This document shows, piece after piece, positions 49,582 through 62,137 of a stretch of DNA of 64,000 bases; positions within the stretch are counted from its first letter, which is position 1, and the number at the start of each line of letters is the position of its first letter. Made by a program: the position numbers and the translations under genes. The stretch lies in the NCBI GenBank assembly GCA_958510825.1, contig OY294048.1:25686300-25750299 (forward strand), in the 5' to 3' direction. This DNA is from Brachypterus glaber (lineage: Eukaryota; Arthropoda; Insecta; Coleoptera; Kateretidae). Under the pieces are notes generated by a model that made no database searches, had not been told where the DNA came from, and saw nothing but the letters and a program-made list of their open reading frames with translations.

Positions 49582-49741
49582 ATGAAAAAGAAAAAGCAAG
49601 ACTGGATGTACATGCAGCAATTCGAAATGCATGTGCGCAAGGGAATACGAGTTCTGTTCAGCAACTTGTGTCTTCCTTATCCCAAGATGCCGAACTCATT
49701 ATTAACATGGCTCCGAGTGGAGCAAACACATTATTATTCAC
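49582..49741 (+). CDS. Candidate internal exon of a host gene (ankyrin-like)
   Basis: A 160-bp open stretch flanked by a good acceptor (TTTTTATTTCAG, ending 49581) and a donor (GTAAGG from 49742). In the frame starting with GAA at 49584 it encodes 52 codons with balanced codon use, including ARLDVHAAIRNACAQGNTSS and SGANTLLFT. The AAxxNACxxGNxxxVQQLV and PSGANTLL patterns resemble ankyrin repeats. The exon keeps split codons at both ends. Surrounding DNA is all repeats, as expected for introns. An alternative open frame starting at the ATG at 49582 gives a Lys-rich protein with no family resemblance and runs through the donor; I judge it spurious. The gene identity is not established. Confidence 0.5.
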
Positions 49742-50073
49742 GTAAGGGTTCCTTAATGATAGTTCTAAAGTAAACAATAATTGAAGAGTATAAGTTCTAA
49801 AGGATCTAAGTGCCAAAAAACGGGATCCAAGATCTTCAAATAAAACTGTTTTGGTAATTAGTAAACATCATTTTAGTTTTAAATATATTGTTAAGAGAAA
49901 CAACTTCCTCAAAGTAAGACATCCGAGAAAAGCTAAAAAAAAATTAATTTTGAATTAAAAAAAAAATTAAATAGGAATTTGTAAAAGTGTTTAAGTGTCT
50001 CATTACATATTCATGAAAAGTGTCTATGTGCCTTAATATACATTTCTGAGGTCTAAGACCTACACTTTGAAAC

Positions 50074-50189
50074 AGTAAGAGTAAGAGTAAGAGTAAGAGT
50101 AAGAGTAAGAGTAAGAGTAAGAGTAAGAGTAAGAGTAAGAGTAAGAGTAAGAGTAAGAGTAAGAGTAAGAGTAAGAGTAAGAGTAAGAG
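50074..50189. repeat. (AGTAAG)n hexanucleotide microsatellite
   Basis: About 19 units of AGTAAG, perfect by eye, directly upstream of an R4-like fragment. Confidence 0.95.
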
Positions 50190-50775
50190 CCTGCCGGAAA
50201 GAGCCAGAGACCATCATGCATTTGTTATCTGCATTTTCAACATATGCGGTCTCGGCATATATCCGTAGACATAACGCGGCCTTACGAGTACTGTATTTTT
50301 TTCTGAGGCACTCGTATGGGTTAGACGAAACGCCAGTGCCGCTCTATGCTCCAGCCGATAGTGAGTCCGTGGTGGAGAATGATAGTTGTCGCATTTATTG
50401 GAACTATCCATTTCCCACTCTAAGGCAAATACGTGCCAATAAGCCAGATCTTGTTCTCCTCGATCATAAATCCAAATCAATGTTCGTTATCTAATTTTCG
50501 GCTCCAGCCGAGAAGAAGTACAAACGGTAGCATTCTCTCTGCCTTGAAGACCATACCGGCATGTCGCGATTCGGCTGAATTTTTAGCCGGTCGCATGCAG
50601 AAAGCAGTTATCCTTGGGTCCCTAAATGGGTCCCACATGGAAATCGATCCCAGTAGCGGCTTACTCCATGGACGTGGAGAGCAGCTATTGGTCTTTCCCA
50701 GCTCGTCGCCTCGTATGTGTCGGAACGCGAGGTGACCTGACTGGTTTTATTTCAATAATAATAATATTAATAGTA
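50190..50775 (+). pseudogene. R4-like retrotransposon, 3' fragment (copy A)
   Basis: Encodes the C-terminal part of an ORF with a restriction-like endonuclease: RHSYGLDETPVPLY, TLRQIRANKPDLVLLD and KSMFVI, then in other frames the tail IPACRDSAEFLAG and MQKAVILGSL. The KPD...D order fits the PD-(D/E)XK endonuclease of R2/R4-type elements. A stop at about 50492 and a frameshift break it. An (AATA)n-like tail follows at 50746-50775. Confidence 0.6.
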
Positions 50776-50786
50776 AAATAATACAC

Positions 50787-52290
50787 CTGCTCAGATGTCT
50801 TGCGGTACCCGAGCCCATAGTGAGATGCTTAGAATAACTGTTACCGCTCTGGAAGACACGATTTACTTTAACAGCAGGTAATGTCAAAGTTCAAACAGAG
50901 TTGGTAACACTAAAAAGAGGAGTCTTTTAAGGGAACTCCCTTAGCGCTCTTTTATTCTGCATATCACTTCTCTCATTATCCATGTACAGGAATACCTGGG
51001 GCTATATCTGCGGCACTCCCGGAAATAGAAGGCATAAGGTCACCCACCTATCCTACATGGATGATCTAAAACTGTATACCTCAGGATAGAAACTCTTTAA
51101 ACAACTCCTAAGGGTAGTGCAGGCGTACACTTACGCAATCGGTTTGGAATTGACAAATGTGCACTGGTGCATCTTAAGAGAGAAAGATCAGTAGACTTCG
51201 GTGAAGATGCGCAGCTTGTAGACGGAAGCATCCTAACCATCTGGATGTCGGAGAGAAATATACTTACCTGGGGATGGAGTAAATCCACACTCAGGAATTA
51301 TCAACAATCAAAAACGCTCTCCGCAGTAAGTACAGACACCGCCTCCGACAAATCTGGTATTCGGAGGTGTCGGGGCCCAACGAGATGTCTACTACTAATA
51401 TGCTTGCTGTTCCGATAATACCCTACTCATTCGTTTGGACTTTTAGTTTAGTTAAGTGGACGGTTAATGAGCTGCTCAACCTTGATCGAAGTACTCGCAA
51501 GCTAATGCATCTCCCTAGAAGCTTGCATCCAAGATCGTCCACTCTACGACTATACCTTCCTCGTCAACAAGGTGGTCGTGGATCCTTAAGCTTGGAGTAT
51601 CTTAATAATAGAGTGGTACTGGATACAGCCCACAAGATTATAAGGAGCACAGATCCCCTTCTGCGAATGGTCCATGACCACGAAAAAGCAGGCGTGGGAG
51701 CCTTACGAGTGCTGTACTACTTACTTAGACACTCGTATGGGATAGACGAAACACCAGTGCTGCCTTATATTTCAGGGGAAATCGAGTACGTGGTGGAAAA
51801 CGAGAAGTGAGTGTCTGGAACTACTCGTTTTTCACCCTCAGGCAAATACGTCATAACAAGCCTGATGTTGTCCTCCTCGATATTCGTACCAAGACAATGT
51901 TTGTTATTGAATTTTCAGCTCCAGCTGAAATAAATATTGTCTTGAAGGAGGAGGAAAACGGACAAGATATCAAGATCTGCTGTTTGAGCTCCGTAGACTG
52001 TATCCAGGCCACTCTATCAGACTAGTGGGGCTGATTATAGGATCCCTTAGTGGTATAAGACTAAGCTTTCTCTCAGCTCTTAAAACTATACCGGCATGTC
52101 ATGAATCGGCCGAGAACTTAGCCGGTGGCATGCAAAAGGCTGTCATTCTTGGATCGTTACGGCTACTCAGGGCACACGAGAATCGTCCCCAATAATTACT
52201 TACCTCACGGACGTGGGGAGTAATTGTTGGTTTAACTACCAGCGCATTGCCTGATGCATCGGAGCTCATGAGGATCCGATTGGTTAGGCT
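50787..52290 (+). pseudogene. R4-like retrotransposon, 3' half (copy B)
   Basis: A longer relative of copy A in the same orientation. It starts within the RT: a GVF(stop)GNSLSALLFC motif at about 50925 (an expected Gln replaced by a stop), the catalytic YMDDLKLY at about 51055, and a YLPRQQGGRGSLSLE motif near 51560. It continues to the HSYGIDETPV and KPDVVLLD endonuclease motifs (51807-52025) and the tail IPACHESAENLAGGMQKAVI. YMDD RT plus a C-terminal restriction-like endonuclease points to the R4 (Dong-like) group. Several stops and frame changes are present. Confidence 0.65.
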
Positions 52291-52305
52291 TTTGCGCACG
52301 GACTT

Positions 52306-52483
52306 TACCGCGCATAGACTCTACCGCGAAGACCATTACCGCGCAGTCCATTGCCGCGAGGGCCATTACCGCGATAAGCCATTACCGCGCAAGTCATTTA
52401 CCGCGAAGTCCATTGCCGCGCGGTCTATTACCGCGAACGGTCTTTACCACGTATGACTTTTACAGTGAAAATCGTTTACCGCG
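52306..52483. repeat. TACCGCG minisatellite with ~15.5-bp period
   Basis: Twelve diverged units. The core TACCGCG (or TGCCGCG) starts at 52306, 52322, 52337, 52352, 52367, 52383, 52399, 52414, 52429, 52445 (TACCACG), 52460 (degenerate) and 52477. Spacing is 15-17 bp. It is CpG-rich in an AT-rich surrounding. Confidence 0.85.
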
Positions 52484-53045
52484 CCATTTTTTATACATTA
52501 TTTTTATTTTATGTAAGGGTTACTTCGTGGGATTGATGGCAGTTTGGTTTGGTTAGTTTTGGTTTTGGTTTGTATTTTTATTGAGAAAGTGTAACGTTTA
52601 CTAAATGTACCCACATATCCGTGTGTTAACCGCTGGGGTGTTTTATCGAAGGACCTTTGTGAAGTGAGGCAAAAGGGACTTACTTGTATTGTTCCAGGTG
52701 TCTTCTTATACTTGGGCCCAAGATGATGTTTCCTCGGAGAAATGGCGTAAGCCCTATTTGCAACTCGTTCTACGCGAAATGTTATTTATTGGATGTATTT
52801 TCCATAGCGTGATTCATTACGAATAACTATTGTTATTTTTGTTCTTTGGAAGCGATAGTGGCGTGAGTATCGCGCCCCTAACGAATTTAACGTATTTTCC
52901 GGACCGTGCTGTTTTACGAACTCATTCAAATTACACTGAAATATCGCCTCAAGCCAGCAACTTCAGGTAGTACGTCATGCCCATGAAACCTTATATTTGT
53001 CCGCATAAGGGACTTATCAAAATCTACTATATACAGGATGAAAAC
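52484..53045 (-). repeat. Probable BEL/Pao 3' LTR (main part) and flank
   Basis: No ORF. On the minus strand the sequence continues from TGTTTAG (the LTR start, separated by the hAT MITE) through TTTTCATCCTGTATATAG. Its distal end cannot be located from the sequence alone; the other LTR lies outside the window. Confidence 0.45.
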
Positions 53046-53053
53046 TAAACATT

Positions 53054-54261
53054 AGGGTGCCCAGGACCTACGGAATTGTTGGGGTCCCACCCCTCAAAAT
53101 TGTTCCTTTAGATGACAGAACAACCCTGATTTTTTTTGGATTTTTAAAAAAATATTTGGAGGTCCCGCCCGGCTTTTTTTTTAAATAGAAAATCATGTGA
53201 AGGGTTTTTATTTTTTTAAGGATATAAAAACTTTGATATTAAAAGTTTAGGGAATAAAAAAGTGTTTCTAGATAATAAAGGAATATTCTCAATTTTTATG
53301 TCCCTCTAAAAAAATAAAGCGAATTTTTTATGAGGTAAAAATGGTAAAAATTGACAAATGAGGTTAATAAAGGCTAGAAAAAACTGCACTTAGAATTTTT
53401 TCCAAAGAGTAATTTTTTCCTAGGGTATTCTCCAATATGTCCGAATATATATTTACTTTTTTGAAAAAAAAGTACAGGGTGTCCAAAAAATAATTAAATA
53501 TGTCAATAAAAGTTAAAAAAATGCATTAAATTGCAATAAAATGTCAGTTTTGTAGAAAATAAATAAAACATGTTTTCAAAATGCCTTGTAATATGTTAAA
53601 TTATGTAATAAAACACATTAAATATGTTTTTTTTTTCAAAAAAGATGTAAGACGTTTATATTTAAAAATCCGAAAAAAAAATCCAAACACCCAGTTATAA
53701 AAATAAATACATTTCAAAGCAATTTGTACATATTATCATGCTTTTTGGCCAAATATAATCTCTTTAATCGAAATAAAGTGATTTTTTTACATTTTATGGG
53801 ATTTGTGATTTTTTTTGGACATCCTGTTCTTTTTCTCGAAAAAATAAATATGGGGCGTTAATTGGTATCTATCCATGAATCTCTAAAAAAAAATGACCTA
53901 TGAGAAAATTTTCTAAGTAACCTTTTTTGTAGTATAAATAAGCTTCATACGTTAATTTTTACTATGTTTTTACCCTGGTAAAGCCATTTTTTCATGTAAA
54001 AGGGTAATTTTTTTTTGAATATTCCCTTATTATTCAAAAATAAGTTTCCCTTCTAAAATCGCCGGATTTCAATCTTTTTATATTTAAATAATAAAAAAAG
54101 GCTTAACATGTTTTCTCTCCCAAAAAACCGCCGGGCGCGACCTCCAAATATTTTTTTAAAAATCTGAAAAAAAATTGAGGGTTGGTTTTTGACCTAAATG
54201 AACATTTTTAGGGGATGGGACCCTAAAAAAATCCATTTTTTAATTTTGACCGGGCACCCTA
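53054..54261. mobile_element. hAT-type foldback MITE (1,208 bp)
   Basis: Terminal repeats start TAGGGTGCCC and end GGGCACCCTA. Symmetry continues inward for most of the length (GGGAATATTC, TATTTGGAGGTC and ACAGGGTGTCC-type motifs occur at mirrored positions), so arms are about 550-600 bp. Flanks are CTAAACAT (53046-53053) and CTAAACAC (54262-54269), an 8-bp duplication with one mismatch that fits the hAT consensus nTnnnnAn. No coding capacity. Confidence 0.85.
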
Positions 54262-54434
54262 CTAAACACCCCCCCCCCCCCGCAATGAACGGATAAAGAC
54301 CCGTTCATAACTAAACAAAAAAATAAGTCCACAAAAATTAATAAAAAAAATTAAAACATATGGCGATACGTTTGCTAAGAAGCAACAAAATACCCCCTAA
54401 CCTATTAACTAAACTAAAAGAAAGGAGAAGTAAG
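54262..54434 (-). promoter_or_regulatory. BEL/Pao polypurine tract and LTR start
   Basis: On the minus strand a run of 14 G (54269-54282) directly precedes TGTTTAG (54262-54268), the start of the 3' LTR. The stretch between the pol stop (54435-54437) and the G-run is non-coding. The plus strand shows C14. Confidence 0.7.
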
Positions 54435-57400
54435 TTACTGGGAAGGTAACAAGCAAAGTTTGACCAAAGGACGCTTATACGCGCTCTGACTGGTCTTCAC
54501 CGTGGAAACTCTGACAATGCCATCGGCACCTGGATTTAGTTCTTGAATTCTACCCAAAAGCCATTTCCCTGGGGATAGATTTTCATTCTTACAACCAAAG
54601 AACCCTTAGCAACATCCAAGGTGGGTTTGTGCCATTTAAGGCGCTGTTGAAAGTCTTTAAATACTCTTTATTCGAGCGACGCCAGGCAGAAAGCTGGAAC
54701 TTTTGTACCAGTTGCCAGCGAGATAACCTATTGATAGGGGTATCAGATAAGTCCTCATCTGGAGGGGCGGAAACTGGTTCCATATTTAAAAAATGGTTTG
54801 GCGTAAGAGCGGTCAGATCATGTGGATCCGAGCTCATAGCCATGATCGGACGGGAATTTAGTATGGCTTCGACCTGCGCCAGAAGGATAGCCATCTCCTT
54901 GAAAGTGAGAATTTGTTCCCCGATCACTCTTGCAAGGTGTTTCTTTGCGGACCTTATCGCAGCCTCCCAGATCCCTCCCATATGGGGAGCTGCTGGAGGG
55001 TTAAAATGCCACTTTATGGCTAAACTGCTACAAGTGTCCTGCAAATATGACAACATCATATTGTCGCAACCGACAAAATTTGTGCCCATATCGCTATAAA
55101 CGTCAGAAACTATTCCACGCCTAGCAATAAATCTGCGAAATGCTGCTAAGAAGGCTTCACTAGAAAGACTGGATACCAATTCTAGGTGTATAGCCTTCGT
55201 GGCGAAACACACGAACTGACGTCTTGCAGAAACCATAAAAGGACCTCCCATATCTACACATTTCGAGAAAGGTTTAATTTGCGAGATACGAGACAGTGGT
55301 ACGTTTCCCATGACTGGTCAGTGTCTTTGGATTTGCTCTAAAGCATTTATTGCATTTGGATATGCAATGATATATATCACTTTTGGAGGCTATAATCCAG
55401 AACTGTTCACCTAAAAGATACTGCAAAGCTTGACCGCCAGGATGCATGTATTTTTCATGAAAGTGCCTAATAATCAGATGCGTCAAAACGTGAGTTTTAG
55501 GAAGAAGAATGGGATGTTTTCTAGCAAAAGAAAGGTGTGAGTACTGAAGTCTACCTCCCACTCTTAATATTCCTTGTAAATCTACAAAAGGAGCTAGTTT
55601 ACGCAATTGTTTTGAAACAATTTTGTTTTCCGTAATTTGAACGAGTTCATCGTGAAAAGCTATGCTTTTTGCAATTCACGGTGCGAAAGTCCACCTGAAA
55701 GGGTTTCAGTTGGAGTTTTTGTATTGTGCAAGAAACGTAGTATATATGTTACGATCCCTTGTACTTTGCGAAAATTGGACTTTGAAATTGGAAAAAGTAT
55801 TTATAAGATGATCAAGAAAATTATCGTCCTCTTGTGCTATCATACAAGCTAGTTTTGTGGTTTTTACAGCCTCAAGTTCTACTTCTTTTAGGAGAAGAGA
55901 TGGAGAAAAGTTTCCCGTTGGCCACTTGTCTGTGGAAAGATGAAGCCAACTAGGACCGTTCCACCAAATACCACAATGAAGTAGGTGTTTTGGTAACAAA
56001 CCTCTAGAAGCTACACCTGCAGCGTTCTCTGAAGATTTTACATAGAACCAACAGTCTGGCGATACTTTATCGTAAATGTGGCTGACGCGATTTGCTATGA
56101 AAGTTTTCCATCTGTGAACTGGCGACTTTATCCACGAGAGTGTGATTGTAGAGTCACACCAAGCGAAAATACTATGAAAGGATATTTTTTCAGCAAAAGA
56201 ATCTTTAACGAAAGATATCAAGTCACTCAGAAGGACTGCCCCACAAAGCTGGGTAAGCTAATCTTTTTTAAAGTAGCCACCTTAGATTTTCCACCAAAAA
56301 AATATACACGAATATGTCCATCTACCCTAATATGCCGAATATACACACAAGCAGCGTAGCCTTTTTCGCTGGAGTCACTAAATCCGTGAAGTTCAACTTC
56401 AGCATCTGGATATGCCAAATCCAAAAACCTTGGAATTTCCAAGGAACCAAGTACAGATAATTCAGACTTGAACAGTGACCATTTTTCTGCAATATCTGGT
56501 GGAGCTGGATCATCCCAATTCAGTCCCAAAGACCATAAACACTGTATTAAGTGCTTAGCAAAAAAAGTTAATGGTGTTAAAAAACCTAAAGGATCCTAAA
56601 CCCTAGCAATACCTGAAAGGATTGAGCGCTTTGTGGGACTACTGTCCGTGAGCGAAACATCGAAAGAAAAGCAATCCGAGGACGGACGCCAATGAAGTCC
56701 TAAAATTTTTAAAGAACTATTAGACGAATCAAAATTAATCGATTGTCGTTCATCAATAGCGATATTTTTAAGCAACTGAGGAGAGTTTAAAGCCCATTTT
56801 CCCAATTGAAATTTGGCCTTGTTTAAAAGAGAAATTAATTCCGCCTGCAGCTGTGCAGCTTCTTCCAAAGAATCAGCACCACTGCAAATGTCATCAACAT
56901 AGCGATCCTTGATCAGGGCCTTGGCAGCTAAAGGAAAATTATGTCCTTCGTCTGCAACAAGCTGTTGGACAATACGTTGTGCTAAAAATGGCGATGACGT
57001 CTGTCCGAATACAATGGAAGTAAGAACATATTCTTGTATGGGACAATGCTTGTCAAATCTCCTCAGTATACGCTGATAATCACGATGTGATTTTTTTACT
57101 AAAATTTGCAAAAACACCTTTAATGTCTGCAACGAGAACGTATTTAGGTATGCGAAAATTAAGCAACAAAGTAGCGATATCTGATTGAATCTTAGGTCTA
57201 GCTAACAATCAGCTATTTAGCCATTTATTTTCTGGCGTCTTAGCGGATTTTATCACACCCAGATTTGTAAACGGGGTCATGGGGTAAATAAAACTTCGGA
57301 GCCTCGGGGCCACTAGAAAATGCTAGGTTCCATTAGCCCATTATCCAAATAATCTTGGAAAATATTACTATAAGTATTTTTAAAAGATTCATCACGGTCG

Positions 57401-57506
57401 AATCCTTTTTCGAGCGAAAGAAACCGTCTAAGAGCCACTGACCTTGAGTCTCCCAAAAGGACTGGTTCAGGGTCTTTGAACGGCAAAGCGACAACGTATC
57501 TTCCAT
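54435..57506 (-). pseudogene. BEL/Pao pol pseudogene, RT to integrase
   Basis: Minus-strand pieces in several frames. From upstream: NGRYVVALPFKD (57500), RT palm with RYVDDICSGA (in 57132-56596), an RNase H-like part (GFSDSSEKGYAACVY, CDSTITLSWI), the integrase zinc region (HFHEKYMHPG...CNKCF, 55606-55274) and the integrase core (FATKAIHLELVSSLS, SDMGTNFVG, HMGGIWEAAIRSAKKHL, 55311-54589), then a C-terminal domain ending at 54435 in another frame. The YVDD box and this integrase style are diagnostic of BEL/Pao. At least four frameshifts or stops make it dead. The protease part lies at 63029-63767, beyond a foldback insertion. Confidence 0.88.
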
Positions 57507-57905
57507 TAGGGTGGTGGTGAAAAAAAAAGTATATTCTAGAATCGATACTAATATGCAGAATTGTAGTACTACCAGACATTATAATGCACAATTGGATCAT
57601 GGATCATACCGCACAGTGTGCTCAAATGTTTAAAAATTAGCCAAACTATATTATCATGTATAGAAATTTTCAGGGTGGAAAACTTTTTTATGTCTTTACG
57701 TGAAAATTTAACCATTTGTGACTGTTTTATTCACACCAACTTTTAATTCAAAAGGATCACATTTATTGGTAATAAGTGAGGCCCAAATGTCGAAAAAATA
57801 CTATTTTTCTCGAAAATTTAGTAGAAATTTCTAATTTACTTCAGTTTAGAGATGCAAATGTTAGGGTGCTCAGAAAAAAAATAATTGATATGTATCCAAA
57901 GAAAC

Positions 57906-58860
57906 TACGTTCCAAATTTCAGGTAAATTAAAAATGCCTACGAGGTCGCGCAAAAGCGTTTTATGTCTCAAAATAGTTTTTTTTCTAATTTTTCAGCAAT
58001 AAGTTTTTGCTTATTACATCCCATTCATAGAAACTATAGGTTAATAAATTTTAAAATCATAGATAGGCACTTAAGAAAATCTGTGCCAAATTTAAACTTC
58101 ATTGGATATCTATAACATGTGCTATGAAGGTGATATATGTCTTAAAAAATATATTTTTTTACCTTCGAGTTCTAATCTACAACATATAATTGATACAAAT
58201 TATACAATGCTTATTTTAAAATAGTAGCTGAGTACCTAACCAAAAACTGTGCCAAATTTCAACTACAGTGAATTTTCATATGTGCTATAAAGGTGCTATT
58301 AACCTTAACAAGCATTTTTACATAGTTTTTTTTTTAATTTCGAGTTTAAACCTACCACATTGATACAAATGTAGACTATTTAATTTTTAAATCGTAGCTT
58401 AGTATCTAAAAAATCATATACCAAATTTCAAGTACATCAAATGTCTATAACAGGTGCTAAAAAACTGCTGTCTTAAAAAACCTATTTTTCAGTTTTTTTA
58501 CCTTTGATTTCTACAGGTGTCATTAACACAAATTAAAAAATATTTAGCAGTACCTAAAAAAAAAATCTGTGCAAAATTTAAAGTATATCGGATATCTTCA
58601 ATAGCTGCTATAAATGTTCTTTACTTTCAAGTTCTAACCTACGATCTTCCCTTGTTATCAATTATGGACTTTAGTTTTAAAATCGTAGCTTAGTAATAAT
58701 CTATGCCAAATTTCAAGTATATCAGATATCTTTAATAGCTGTCATAAATGTTTTTTTGCCTTTAAGTTCTTACCTAGCACTTTTCATTTTAACAAATTAT
58801 ATCACTTTTAAAATCGTTGTTAAATACCTAACAAAAATATGTGCTAAATTTAGCTACTTT
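57906..58860. repeat. Diverged ~150-bp tandem repeats in the left foldback arm
   Basis: A CTGTGCCAAATTTCAA-like unit start recurs at about 57906, 58081, 58247, 58415, 58567, 58701 and 58839. Each unit continues through a TAACAGCTGCTATAAAGG-like and an AAATCGTAGCTTAGTACC-like block. No coding signal. Confidence 0.75.
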
Positions 58861-59040
58861 GCAATTTTTTAAAATTATTTTTTTTTATAAAAGCATGCAA
58901 AAATAATCCGTAAAAAATATTAACGCATTCTATTAAAATTTAATGGGATGCGTTAATATTTTTTACGGATTATTTTTGCGTGCTTTTATAAAAAAATAAC
59001 TTGAAAAAATTGCGAAGTAGCACATATTTTTGTTAGGTAA
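58835..59040. repeat. Central hairpin of the foldback element
   Basis: Arms of ~85 bp, mirrored around 58938, with AATAATCCGTAAAAAATATT on the left and its inverse on the right; AACGCAT/ATGCGTT close a short AT loop. Nearly perfect by eye, so recently formed or kept by gene conversion. Confidence 0.85.
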
Positions 59041-59417
59041 TTAACAACGTAAGAACATTTATAGCAGCTATTGAAGATTAAATTAAATTAAATTAAATTA
59101 AATTATTTATTAGTAGATTGGTAATTACAGGATGATAATTATGTACATTACATATACTATGATTAATCCTATATTATTTTACATAAAAAGTTCATTATTT
59201 AACTATACACTACCTAAGCATGGCTTGTGCGCAGTGTAAAGAAAAAAAAAGAACAATGTGACTTGATTATACCAATTTTAATTTTCTTAATTTTACTACA
59301 TACGTGTATCGATAACAGCGAGTGAAACAAAAAAAAATTAAATTAAAATGTATACAAAATTTATGTAAAAAATCTAGAAGAGAAAAAAAAAGAAGGCGTA
59401 TTGATTAGACTAAGGTA

Positions 59418-62137
59418 CTAGAATGGGTCCTGGAAATTTAACGTTTTATTAAGAATTGCATTTTTTACTGTTTTTTTATAAACCGAGTATTTTTTAATAG
59501 ATCTAATGTTGAAAGGTAATTGGTTATAAAGTTTTGGAGCAGTAAATAATATGAATCTTTGCGTCAAACATTTTTTAAAAAACGGAATAGGCATGGGATC
59601 AGTAAGTGCAGCTCTTGTGATTGACGGTGTACAAAAAGGGATCTTATTTTTAAATGCATACAGTAAACAGTTGAAAAAGTAGTGATTGCGAATATCGAAA
59701 ACGTTAGCCTCCACATAAAGTAGGTCGGTGCTAAACAAATCGTTTTTAAATAAAATAACTTTAAGTAGAGTATTTTGAGCAAATTGCAAGGAGTTTAAAG
59801 AGTTTTTATGCAGGCCTCCCCATAAGGCAACGCAGTAGCTTAATACAGATTCGACCAATGATTTGTATATGAGAATAATTTCCCTTTTGTGTAGCATATT
59901 TCTCAAGATGTAAAATTTTGGGATTAACTGTCGTAGTTTTTTTGTCAAGTGCGTCACATGTTCATCCCAGCGCAAGTGATGGTCAACTAATAAACCTAGA
60001 TATTTAATTTTGCTAGCTTCCCCTATATTTGGACAATTACACAACATTTTTGAACAATTTTCTTTGTGGATAGATAAGGTATTAACGTTAGGTTGACCGT
60101 TACTTAGTGCTGAGAATGACAGAAATTTTGTCTTGTCTATATTAAGTGAAAGTTTACTTATGTTAAGCCAATTTAAAACGCCCATCGTAATCTCCGACCT
60201 GGAGCTATAAAATTTACCAATTTTTACCCTTTGAAATCGGTTACACAGGTAACTTTTTAACAAATTGTAGGCGACTCCTCTAATCCCAATATCGTATAGC
60301 CTTTTCAGTAGTATCTTGTGAGAAACTGTGTCAAAAGCCTTTGCTAGGTCCAGGAAGATAGCTATGCATTTCTTATCTAGGTTAAGTTTTTTAATTAACT
60401 TGTTTTGCCTAAACCCGAATTGTCTGTTAGTTAGAATTTTGTGCTTTTCAAAAAATTTGTTCAATCGGCCTTTGACACAGTGTTCAAAAATTTTTGCAAA
60501 ATTACTGATAATGGATATAGGTCTATAGTTATTGGGACTAGAGGGGTCTCCCGCTTTGAAAATTGGTACAACCGTTGATTCTTTCCATTGGCGAGGAACC
60601 ATGCCAGAGGTTAAAGTCGAGTTAATTATGTGAAGTAGGGGTTTCAAAATGGCAGAATGAGTAATTTTAATTAGAAGGGTAGAAATGTCATCAGGACCAG
60701 GCGCTGACTTATTTCTTAACCTTCCAATTATAGAAATTAACTCAGCCTCTGTGACTGGTTCTAAATAAATAGATTCATTTATACACCTTTTCGCATAAAC
60801 TTGTTCCTCAGGAAGACTACATTTTTGTACTTTAGCGGACTTTTTTTCACCAACGGTAATAAAAAAATTATTGAAAATATTTGCCTTTATTGTGTTATCC
60901 TCTATTGACTTACCTTCATTTTTAATTAAAATCTGAGAAATGTCCTTTTTTGTAGCGATTGATTTGTCGCCTCTTTAATAAAATCCCATACTTTTTTTTG
61001 GTTCCCTTTTGCGTCACCTAGCTTGTGTTTATAATAATTATTTTTTGTATCTCTTATTAAACTGTTTACTGTATTCCTATAATTTCGGTATTCGTCATTA
61101 AGCTGTCCGTTGTTGTTTTTTAGTGTTTGTTTTTTAAGATAATCATTATATTTTATCGCATTTATAAGGTCATCACTTATCCAGGGTTTAATTTTTTTAT
61201 TATTTTTTTGGGAATTTTTTTTAACTTCGGTACACGAATTTATATGAAAATTAAGTATAGCCATAAATAAGTTTAAGGACTGTTGGCTACTAGCCTCATT
61301 CAGAACTTCCTCCCAACTTTCCTCAAGTAAAAGGCGATTTAGATTTTTATATTTAATTGTTTTAAATGTTTTAGGTGTGTCACAAAAAGAGTTTAAATTT
61401 TCATGAACAAAAGAAAAATAAGTGCTATAATGGTCGGATAAATTTGTTTTCACAACACCCGATACTATTTTGGTTTTAGATTTATTATTTATAAAAATAT
61501 GATCGATTGTTGTTTTATTTTGAGGACGTGTTATTGTATTTATACGAGATTCATAACCATTACTTATTAAAAGATCTAAATACTCACCGACTTCAGTTTT
61601 TTGTGGTGATTTTAAGTCAAAGTTAATGTCTCCTAGAAATATTTCAACCTTTTTTTTGTTTACATTTTAAAGAAGGGTACCTAATTCTTCAATGTATTTG
61701 TTATGATCAATTGAGGGAAGTCTGTATGATGCTAATATGCCTACACTAATATTGTTAACACAAAATGTAGCCTTTAAAATGTTTGTTTCGGTTAGCTCTA
61801 TAATTTCAGTTTTAGCCGAAATATTTTTATTAATATACATAATAATGCCGTCGTTTTGATTTTTTTTTTGAATCATTATAAAAAATAGAAAAATTTGGAA
61901 TGTTGTAAATACTCACATCCGTCACTTGCCAAGTTTCTGAGAGAACAATTATGTCAACATTATTTATTATTGGATTTAGGTATACTAGCAATTCATTAAA
62001 ATTACAGTTGATGCTTCTTATGTTAAAGGTGAGGCAAGTTAAATTTCCCACCCTAGTACCAATACAATCAAATAAATTATCGTAAACGTTTGTTTCATTT
62101 TCACTGTTATCCAACGCAGCTAATAGATCATTGGACA

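Noticed and set aside
49582..49773. 63-aa ORF starting MKKKKQDW
   Set aside because: The alternative frame gives an ankyrin-like peptide bounded by splice signals; this one runs through the donor and resembles nothing.
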